From JAAYCI01 sp964370165 (GTDB lineage: Bacteria > Bacillota > Clostridia > Oscillospirales > Ruminococcaceae), in contig CAYJIG010000063.1 of the NCBI GenBank assembly GCA_964370165.1, positions 1 through 11,262 of the forward strand: a DNA stretch of 11,262 nt. The letters are read 5' to 3'. Below are positions 1 through 5,660 of this stretch, in pieces. The notes under the pieces were generated by a model. It did no database searches. It was not told the DNA's origin and saw nothing but the letters and a program-made list of their open reading frames with translations. Every line of letters begins with the position of its first letter. Position 1 is the first letter of the stretch. Both the position numbers and the translations under genes were made by a program.

Positions 1-46
1 GTGCCGATTTGGTGCCGAGCTTCTCGGCTGGCACCCTCAGTAGGAA
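1..46. repeat. 46-bp direct repeat, copy 1 (period 95 bp)
   Basis: This stretch is identical over 46 bases to 96-141. It contains an inverted repeat at 11-35, in which GGTGCC pairs with GGCACC and GAG pairs with CTC, so a transcript would fold into a hairpin. The copy may continue beyond the left edge, so its full length is unknown. The second copy has a leftward terminator next to it on the left; the equivalent position for this copy lies outside the window. Confidence 0.9.
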
Positions 47-69
47 TCGAACTTGCATTGAATTTCGGA

Positions 70-99
70 CAAACAAAAAGCACCCATATATATGAGTGC
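70..99 (-). terminator. Rho-independent terminator for leftward transcription
   Basis: Bases 80-99 form a hairpin with arms GCAC..GTGC and CATA..TATG around a 2-base loop. In the minus-strand RNA the one unmatched position becomes a G-U wobble, so the stem is fully paired only in that direction. It is followed leftward by UUUUUGUUUG (79-70). Stem plus U-run is the standard intrinsic terminator. It implies a transcription unit coming from the right on the minus strand, although only a degenerate-looking frame remains there. Confidence 0.75.
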
Positions 100-141
100 C
101 GATTTGGTGCCGAGCTTCTCGGCTGGCACCCTCAGTAGGAA
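96..141. repeat. 46-bp direct repeat, copy 2 (period 95 bp)
   Basis: Identical to 1-46; similarity stops at 142, where the two flanks differ. It carries the same internal inverted repeat at 106-130. Read leftward, it lies between the stop codon of a minus-strand reading frame (148-150) and the terminator at 70-99, so it would form part of that transcript's 3' untranslated region. Confidence 0.9.
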
Positions 142-147
142 CCCGGC

Positions 148-351
148 CTACATTTCATCCTTAGGAGTTTCGGCCGCAGCGTGGTTTCTTAGGGACAAAG
201 TACTCGGCTGTGTTTTGTAAGAGTGTGTGTATACAAGCTCTTCTCCCCTGTCTTGTTTATAAGCAGTGCTTAAAGCAAGGAATTTACACGATTCAAGCTT
301 TGCTATAAATTTAAAAGATAGCTAGCATTTAATCTCGTCAGATCTTCGCAT
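148..351 (-). pseudogene. Possible remnant reading frame with in-frame TAG, leftward
   Basis: Read leftward from an ATG at 351-349, the frame gives nine codons (ending Ile-Lys-Cys), a TAG at 324-322, then 57 open codons to a TAG at 150-148. The open part has a protein-like composition ending AAAETPKDEM and contains no ATG. The stop lies just before the repeat hairpin and the terminator at 70-99, as expected for the end of a gene. The same ATG-nine codons-TAG arrangement occurs in the related element at 10960-11060. I do not recognise a family. It may be a broken gene, or simply open by chance in noncoding DNA; no ribosome-binding site is visible before the ATG. Confidence 0.3.
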
Positions 352-354
352 GTT
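251..354. repeat. Diverged direct repeat, left copy (flanks the two-module block)
   Basis: This stretch resembles 10960-11060 in the same orientation. Both begin TCTTGTTT, and the best block is 300-333 against 11009-11042, where I count 29 of 34 bases identical without a gap. The middle part is weaker (roughly 60 percent by eye) and many of the differences are transitions, as expected for old copies. The copies lie outside the first gene of module 1 and the first gene of module 2. Confidence 0.65.
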
Positions 355-368
355 GTGATAAAATATTA

Positions 369-397
369 TTACAAAATCTTTAAAAAAGGGATATAAT
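369..397 (+). promoter_or_regulatory. Promoter of the module 1 regulator-kinase operon
   Basis: A perfect TATAAT (392-397) lies 17 bp downstream of TTACAA (369-374), a weak -35. The spacer contains AATCTTTAAA (375-384), which matches 8 of 10 bases of the reverse complement of the direct-repeat motif before the ATPase gene (TTGAAAGATT at 1923 and 1934). This suggests possible autoregulation by the module 1 regulator, as inference. The start codon at 432 follows AGAGGG at 417-422. Confidence 0.6.
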
Positions 398-431
398 AGT
401 AATAATTCATTTCAAAAGAGGGATATTTCTT

Positions 432-1091
432 ATGACAAACATATTGGTGGTTGAAGACGATATAGCGCTGTGTGATGGCATATTATTGGCACTGAAGGCC
501 GATGCCATCCACATACAAAAAGCACATAACCTGAAAACAGCGAAAGATATCTTGGCGAAAATCAAAATAGATTTAGTCATACTTGACGTAAACCTACCGG
601 ACGGAGATGGTGTAGAGTTTCTTTCACAACATCTACAAAGCACTGCGGCAAAAACCATACTACTGACTGCAAACGACCTTGAAAAAGATATCATCACCGG
701 CCTTGAAAGCGGCGCCGACGACTACATCACAAAGCCGTTTAGTCTGGCTGTGCTTCGTGCACGGGTAAACAACCAGCTAAGACAAAAACTCAGCGAAAAT
801 GTTTATACAAGCGGATGCTACTTATTTGATTTTGATAAGATGGAGTTTTTTATAAACGGAAAAGCCATAGAACTATCTAAAACCGAGCAAAAACTGCTAA
901 AGCTATTAACCGATAACAGCGGCATCACCCTAAAGCGTGAAACCCTAATAGATAGAATCTGGACCGACGATATGGACTATGTAGACGAAAACGCCTTGTC
1001 TGTAAGCGTGAAACGCCTGCGCTCAAAACTTGGAAAGGATAGCTGTATAAAAACCGTCTACGGTATCGGCTACATGTGGCAAAATGTTTAA
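432..1091 (+). CDS. OmpR/PhoB-family response regulator, module 1
   Basis: A 219-residue two-component response regulator, normal length for the family. The N-terminal receiver domain (about 1-115) has the acidic pair E8-D9-D10, the phospho-acceptor D52 in LDVNLPDGDG, T79 and the conserved K101-P102. The C-terminal half (about 128-219) is an OmpR-type winged-helix DNA-binding domain, with the TEQKLLKLL segment, the recognition-helix region SVSVKRLRSKLG and the closing hairpin TVYGIGYMW. It should be phosphorylated by the kinase whose start codon overlaps its last 8 bases (translational coupling). The likely target is the region before the ATPase gene at 2004, where a 10-bp motif repeats every 11 bp, the geometry known for PhoB-type dimers. 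Start: ATG with AGAGGG upstream. Confidence 0.95.
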   Translation: MTNILVVEDDIALCDGILLALKADAIHIQKAHNLKTAKDILAKIKIDLVILDVNLPDGDGVEFLSQHLQSTAAKTILLTANDLEKDIITGLESGADDYITKPFSLAVLRARVNNQLRQKLSENVYTSGCYLFDFDKMEFFINGKAIELSKTEQKLLKLLTDNSGITLKRETLIDRIWTDDMDYVDENALSVSVKRLRSKLGKDSCIKTVYGIGYMWQNV

Positions 1092-1887
1092 GACAAACAA
1101 AACGCTTAGCAGGCTAAACGACATGCTTGATTGTGCAATTAGCGGTGAGGATATAGAAAGCGGTTTTGACGAAAGCAAGGCCTCGCAAATCGAGAGTAAA
1201 TTGCATAAATATCTTGTGCAAACAGGTACGCACAAGGAAAGCCTTGCTATGCAAAAGCTTCAAATAGACGAGCTTATCTCGGATATTTCTCATCAGACCA
1301 AGACCCCTCTTACAAATATCTCACTTTACAGCGAGCTTATTTCCGAATGTGATAATAAAGAAGAATGCCTAAAACATACTGAGTTGCTAAAAAAAGAAAC
1401 AGAAAAACTAAACTTTTTAATCACATCACTTGTGAAAACCTCAAGGCTGGAAAACGGGATTATATCCGTACTACCAAATATGCAGCCTATTCAGACACTA
1501 CTTGATAACATAAAAACTAGCTACCCCGGTGTGACAATATGCGATAGCGATATCAGCCTGAGCTATGATATGAAATGGACGAGTGAAGCCATATTAAACA
1601 TTGTTGACAACGCCATTAAATATGGAAGCACCGATACAAAAATCACCGTCATCGCCTACGAAATGTTTGCAAGGCTTGATATCACCGATAACGGTATCGG
1701 CATATCGGAAGAAGACCTGCCGAAGATATTTACAAGGTTTTACCGCGCTGAAACCTCGTATGAAAAAGACGGTGTAGGAATTGGGCTGTATCTTGCACGC
1801 GAGATAATCTCAAAACAAGGCGGATATATAAAAGCAAAATCCAAACCGGGTGTCGGCTCTACATTCTCGGTTTTTCTGCCAAAATAG
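1084..1887 (+). CDS. Soluble sensor histidine kinase, module 1
   Basis: A 267-residue histidine kinase that starts inside the end of the regulator gene (ATGTTTAA overlap). The dimerisation/phospho-acceptor helix carries H70 in SDISHQTKTPL. The catalytic domain has the N-box around N176 (NIVDNAIKYG), G1 at D202 (DNGIGI), the F-box FTRFYRA and G2 at G230 (GVGIGLYLA), so it should be catalytically competent. No hydrophobic stretch could span the membrane. The first 60 residues are charged and probably helical, of the kind seen in a Firmicutes kinase family found beside FtsX-type ABC transporters. It therefore cannot sense an extracellular ligand itself. It probably receives the signal from the neighbouring permease or from inside the cell (inference). 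It forms an operon with the regulator. Confidence 0.93.
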   Translation: MFKTNKTLSRLNDMLDCAISGEDIESGFDESKASQIESKLHKYLVQTGTHKESLAMQKLQIDELISDISHQTKTPLTNISLYSELISECDNKEECLKHTELLKKETEKLNFLITSLVKTSRLENGIISVLPNMQPIQTLLDNIKTSYPGVTICDSDISLSYDMKWTSEAILNIVDNAIKYGSTDTKITVIAYEMFARLDITDNGIGISEEDLPKIFTRFYRAETSYEKDGVGIGLYLAREIISKQGGYIKAKSKPGVGSTFSVFLPK

Positions 1888-1902
1888 CCGATTGTTTCAA
1901 AA

Positions 1903-1976
1903 CTTTAAGAATCAAATTTTTATTGAAAGATTCTTGAAAGATTTACCTTGTATAATCTGTGTTATAGAAATATAAT
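1903..1976 (+). promoter_or_regulatory. Promoter and putative response-regulator operator before the module 1 ATPase
   Basis: The motif TTGAAAGATT occurs twice, at 1923-1932 and 1934-1943, an 11-bp period that puts both copies on the same face of the helix. It ends seven bases before a perfect TATAAT at 1951-1956, which has no good -35 of its own. This is the layout of promoters activated by PhoB/OmpR-type regulators. A second TATAAT at 1971-1976 has TTGTAT 17 bp upstream. An inverted repeat, AAGAATC (1907-1913) with GATTCTT (1929-1935), overlaps the first direct repeat. The dyad could also act as a weak attenuator, but no U-run follows it. Confidence 0.6.
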
Positions 1977-2003
1977 ACAGATTTTTTAAATGGAGGAAGA
2001 CTG

Positions 2004-2750
2004 ATGACCATACTTGAAACACGCAGTTTAAAGAAAATATACGGTAGCGGCGAGACTGCCGTTCATGCGCTTGACGGGGTTGATTTCTCGGTGGAAAGCG
2101 GCGGGTTCGTTGCCATTGTCGGAACAAGCGGCAGTGGTAAATCCACCCTACTTCACATGCTGGGTGGACTTGATCGCCCGAGCAGTGGTAGCGTCACAGT
2201 AGACGGTAAAGATATTTTCACGCTAAAAGACGAAGCACTGACTATATTCAGACGTAGAAAAATAGGCTTTGTTTTTCAGAACTATAACCTTGTACCTGTT
2301 TTAAATGTATATGAAAATATCGTGCTGCCTATTGAGCTGGATGGAAACAAAGTGGATAAAACGTATGTGGATAGCGTGATAAACACACTGGGCCTTGAAA
2401 GCAAGCTGAATAACCTGCCGAATAACCTATCGGGTGGCCAGCAGCAACGAGTGGCCATTGCAAGGGCGCTTGCCTCAAAGCCTGCCATCATCCTGGCAGA
2501 CGAGCCCACGGGAAACTTAGACAGCAAAACAAGTTTAGACGTTTTATCCCTTTTGAAAATTACAAGCGAAAAGTTTGCCCAAACTATTGTGATGATCACC
2601 CATAACGAGGAAGTAGCTCAGCTTGCAGACAGAGTTATCCGCATTGAAGACGGGCTTATAGTGAGTGGAGGCTCCCCTTCGCTGGCAAATAACATAGCTC
2701 CTCTGCACAGCAAAGAAGCTTTACAATCTTCTTTGCAAAATAGAATGTAG
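2004..2750 (+). CDS. ABC transporter ATP-binding protein (MacB/LolD/BceA-type), module 1
   Basis: A 248-residue cytoplasmic ATPase that powers the permease encoded next. Motifs in order: Walker A GTSGSGKST (40-48), Q-loop Q92, signature LSGGQ (142-146), Walker B IILADE (162-167) with catalytic E167, D-loop NLDS and switch histidine H200. These match the family of MacB, LolD and BceA, which pairs with FtsX-type permeases. The last ~30 residues, after the switch region, are not part of the conserved fold. The start ATG follows a strong GGAGGA (1992-1997). It has its own promoter region, so it can be induced separately from the regulator and kinase. Seven bases separate it from the permease. The substrate is unknown; antimicrobial peptides are the usual one for such modules (inference). 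Confidence 0.95.
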   Translation: MTILETRSLKKIYGSGETAVHALDGVDFSVESGGFVAIVGTSGSGKSTLLHMLGGLDRPSSGSVTVDGKDIFTLKDEALTIFRRRKIGFVFQNYNLVPVLNVYENIVLPIELDGNKVDKTYVDSVINTLGLESKLNNLPNNLSGGQQQRVAIARALASKPAIILADEPTGNLDSKTSLDVLSLLKITSEKFAQTIVMITHNEEVAQLADRVIRIEDGLIVSGGSPSLANNIAPLHSKEALQSSLQNRM

Positions 2751-2757
2751 GTGCGAT

Positions 2758-5328
2758 ATGTATAAAGTAAACAATAAAAAAGCTGTCAGAAACATTGCCA
2801 TAAAAAGCTTTCTAGCGAACAAAACAAGGAATATCATTGCAGTTATCGCCATTGCACTTACCGCTTTGCTATTCACATCTGTTGCCACCGTCGGCCTTAG
2901 CCTGGTTGATACCGTGCAGTACTTCTACATGCGTCAGGTGGGAACCACCCTTCACGCAGGGTATAAGTATCTCACGCAAGATTTCTATGAAAAAGTTGCA
3001 AACGACGATAAACTATCGGACATCGACTACCGAATTATTATCGGTGCACTTGAAAATGAAGAGCTGGCAAAGCTACACACCGAAGTAAGCTATGTTGATG
3101 AAAAGTATGTTGAGTCCTCGTTCATACATCCTATAACAGGCGCTATGCCTAGCGAAAAAAACGAAGTTTTAGTGGCAGACAGCATACTGAAGGCAATGGG
3201 TCTATCCGCAGAAATAGGCGAAGAAATAACCCTCAAGTTCCGTGCAAACGGTATAGATTACAACGACACTTTTGTTGTCAGTGGTATTTATGAAGTAGAC
3301 CCTGCGCTTTCCGTGTCGCAGGTTTTCACATCTTATGATTATGCTGTTTCGGTGGCGCCTTTATGGACAGGCGATGATGTATTATCATATTTTGAGAAAA
3401 TGTCAGATGACTTTTCTTTTATTGCAGGCTCTGTCATGACAAACTTTAACTTCTCTACCAGCTTTGACATAGCAGGCCAAATGGACGCTTTAAACGGGCG
3501 AATGGGCTTTGACATGACTTTAGTTGATCCCGGCATCAACTGGGGGTATATGTCGTCTGAAGTTGATATCACTTTCGTTATTTTGCTTACAACACTTATA
3601 TTAATCATCACAAGCTCGGGCTATTTAATCATCTACAACATCTTTTTAATCTCGGTGTCAAACGACGTGAAATTTTACGGGCTACTTAAAACAATAGGCA
3701 CCACCTCAAAACAGCTCAAAAAAATCGTGCGCCTACAAGCGCTTATACTATCGGTGATAGGCATACCGCTTGGCTTGATTGCGGGATACTTTGTAGGCTC
3801 GCTACTGATGCCGGCAGTAATGGGTATGAGCACATTTGATGATTTTGTGGTTAGCATTAATCCACTGATTTTTGTTGTATCTACTATTTTTTCTCTTATC
3901 ACCGTGCAAATCTCTTGCAACAAGCCTTGCAAGTTTATTGCAAAGCTTTCGCCTATTGAGGCCGTACGACACACGACTGCCAACAAAAAGCTGAAACATA
4001 CACGGAAAGCAAAAAAAGTGACAACGCTTTCCATGGCGCTTGCAAACATCAAAAGAAACAAGCTGAAAACCACGCTGGTGATTATTTCCATCTCCCTGTC
4101 TGCCCTTATTTTCAACATCACTTATACCTTTGTTGCAGGACTTGACATGGACGAGTATTTAAGCCGCTTTGTGATAGACGACTTTTTGGTGTCAAGCACC
4201 GACATATTAAACATGGGTGGCGAGCATACCTTGGATGGAGTCAGCGATGAATTCATAAACGAAGTGTCTACACTCAGCGGGGTTTTAGACATAGGTAAGA
4301 CTTATGCTTTAAACTCAACGCATATTCTTTCCGGGCCTGCCAAGGAAAACGTGGTAGATGCTTTAGAAAAATATAGTGATGAAAACCAAATTTACATGGA
4401 TGGCGTTTTGGATATGCTGGATAAAAATGAAATTTATACGTTTATTTATGGTGTGTCGGAAAACTTGATGGATAAACTTGTTACCGAAAGTAATGATATT
4501 GTAGGAACAGACTACTTGACACAAGAGCAGATAGAGCTTTTCAAAACAGGTGATTATATTTTAACCACCGGGTACTATGGCGTAGCTTTTCCAAACGAAA
4601 CTTATTATGCAAAGGGAGAAAAAATTCTTATTGACTTTGGCGGCGGTAATGTCAAAGAATACGAGGTGCTGGATGCAGGTATTTTGCCGTATGCGCTTAG
4701 TCCGCGTTTTTCTGTTCCGATTGATGTGCAGTTTGTTCTGCCTGAAAGTGAGTTTTTAGCCCAGTTACCTGACAGGAACGCCTTGAATATCACAATCAGC
4801 GCAAAGGAAGAAAGCGTTCCTGAAATCGAAGCGTTTATTGCAAATTACATACAAAATATAGACCCCTTACTCGACTATGAAAGCAAAGCGCTTTTCATGC
4901 AGGAGTTTGATGATTTAAAAAGCACGTTTTCTATAACAGGCTATACCCTTAGCTTTATTTTAGGCTTTATTGGCATCATAAACTTTATAAACACCATGAT
5001 AACCTCGGTGTCGTCAAGAAAGCTAGAGCTTGCCATGCTACAAAGCCTGGGCATGACGGGCAAACAGCTGAAAAAAACGCTTGTTTACGAGGGTATGTTT
5101 TACGGGGTTTTTGTGGTGGGATTTTTAGTCACTATAGGCTCGCTGATAACTTATTATATAGTTAGCATGCTGAGTGCTTCCATGATAGCATCAAACTATA
5201 GTTTCGAGCTTATGCCGCTGATTGTTATATCTCTACTGCTTTGGGTTATATCTTTCATAACTCCGCTTATTATCTATCATCATGTGAAAAGTAAATCTAT
5301 TGTAGAGCGGCTTCGTGAGATAGGCTGA
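2758..5328 (+). CDS. ABC transporter permease with two FtsX domains, module 1
   Basis: An 856-residue membrane protein. The visible topology is one membrane segment near 25-50, a ~220-residue extracytoplasmic domain, three segments near 272-297, 327-350 and 367-385 (first FtsX domain), then a repeat of the plan: a segment near 438-460, a ~260-residue extracytoplasmic domain and three segments near 729-752, 776-805 and 818-840 (second FtsX domain). Both halves share the cytoplasmic loop motif L(K/Q)xxGxTxKQLKK. This internally duplicated eight-segment plan fits the mechanotransmission-type permeases that work with MacB/LolD-like ATPases, and differs from the 10-segment BceB plan of module 2. 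It probably forms a complex with the preceding ATPase and may also signal to the soluble kinase. The start is an ATG closely following the ATPase stop; its ribosome-binding site is weak, suggesting translational coupling. Confidence 0.93.
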   Translation: MYKVNNKKAVRNIAIKSFLANKTRNIIAVIAIALTALLFTSVATVGLSLVDTVQYFYMRQVGTTLHAGYKYLTQDFYEKVANDDKLSDIDYRIIIGALENEELAKLHTEVSYVDEKYVESSFIHPITGAMPSEKNEVLVADSILKAMGLSAEIGEEITLKFRANGIDYNDTFVVSGIYEVDPALSVSQVFTSYDYAVSVAPLWTGDDVLSYFEKMSDDFSFIAGSVMTNFNFSTSFDIAGQMDALNGRMGFDMTLVDPGINWGYMSSEVDITFVILLTTLILIITSSGYLIIYNIFLISVSNDVKFYGLLKTIGTTSKQLKKIVRLQALILSVIGIPLGLIAGYFVGSLLMPAVMGMSTFDDFVVSINPLIFVVSTIFSLITVQISCNKPCKFIAKLSPIEAVRHTTANKKLKHTRKAKKVTTLSMALANIKRNKLKTTLVIISISLSALIFNITYTFVAGLDMDEYLSRFVIDDFLVSSTDILNMGGEHTLDGVSDEFINEVSTLSGVLDIGKTYALNSTHILSGPAKENVVDALEKYSDENQIYMDGVLDMLDKNEIYTFIYGVSENLMDKLVTESNDIVGTDYLTQEQIELFKTGDYILTTGYYGVAFPNETYYAKGEKILIDFGGGNVKEYEVLDAGILPYALSPRFSVPIDVQFVLPESEFLAQLPDRNALNITISAKEESVPEIEAFIANYIQNIDPLLDYESKALFMQEFDDLKSTFSITGYTLSFILGFIGIINFINTMITSVSSRKLELAMLQSLGMTGKQLKKTLVYEGMFYGVFVVGFLVTIGSLITYYIVSMLSASMIASNYSFELMPLIVISLLLWVISFITPLIIYHHVKSKSIVERLREIG

Positions 5329-5370
5329 TTTCCTGTTTTTGAGTATTAAAAAGCCAATTAGGCTGTATAA

Positions 5371-5412
5371 AAAAGGTTTGTTTTCACTTTTCACAGTAAA
5401 AACAAACCTTTT
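5371..5412. terminator. Bidirectional rho-independent terminator between convergent operons
   Basis: A perfect 14-bp inverted repeat, AAAAGGTTTGTTTT (5371-5384) and AAAACAAACCTTTT (5399-5412), encloses a 14-base loop. The stem begins with A's and ends with T's, so each strand has its own U-run; on the minus strand the run is six U's. It ends module 1 coming from the left and module 2 coming from the right. Confidence 0.9.
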
Positions 5413-5436
5413 CTCATGCAACAACGCTATTAAGCA

Positions 5437-5637
5437 TTATTTTTCTCTTCTAAACGTGATCACAAACGCGCCTTTTATTTGCATTGATGTGGCCATATAA
5501 TCGTATGTGACAAGCTCCCAGCCCTCACTTGCTTTTTGGTTTATAAAGCTGTCCAGCACAGATACATCGCCGTGGTCTGCCTTGTCTGAAAACCATTTGG
5601 TGCTGACGGTCAAGATTTCTGTTTTATAAATATACAT
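5437..5637 (-). CDS. Small DUF4177-like protein, last gene of module 2
   Basis: A 66-residue soluble protein. The segment VLDSFINQKASEGWELVTYD (28-47), with its EGWELV core, followed by a basic beta-strand ending (GAFVITFRREK), is characteristic of the short DUF4177 family, whose function is unknown. The start ATG follows GGAG at a good distance. The gene begins 23 bases after the permease stop with no terminator between them, so it is probably cotranscribed with the ATPase and permease and ends at the bidirectional terminator. There is no membrane segment or signal peptide. A role with the transporter is suggested only by position; it is not a standard part of Bce modules. Confidence 0.8.
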   Translation of the reverse strand: MYIYKTEILTVSTKWFSDKADHGDVSVLDSFINQKASEGWELVTYDYMATSMQIKGAFVITFRREK

Positions 5638-5660
5638 TGTGTTTCTCCTTTATATATAGT

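Noticed and set aside
31..66. Minus-strand GTTCGATTC followed by CTACTGAGGGTGCCA, resembling the T-arm and acceptor end of a tRNA, as in integration attachment sites
   Set aside because: The bases before the loop (GCAAG) do not pair with those after it (CCTAC), the second repeat copy lacks the T-loop sequence, and no anticodon or D-arm could be found. At most it is a decayed tRNA end.
80..130. Short repeats and hairpins at the left edge as a CRISPR array
   Set aside because: Only two copies of a 46-bp unit occur, at 95-bp spacing; the stretch between them contains a terminator, and no cas gene is present.
3675..4121. Minus-strand open frame of 148 codons
   Set aside because: It lies entirely within the module 1 permease, opposite its membrane and linker region, with no supporting ribosome-binding site or family.
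5353..5364. Small AGCC..GGCT hairpin after the module 1 permease
   Set aside because: A four-base stem is too weak; the 14-bp perfect stem immediately downstream explains termination.
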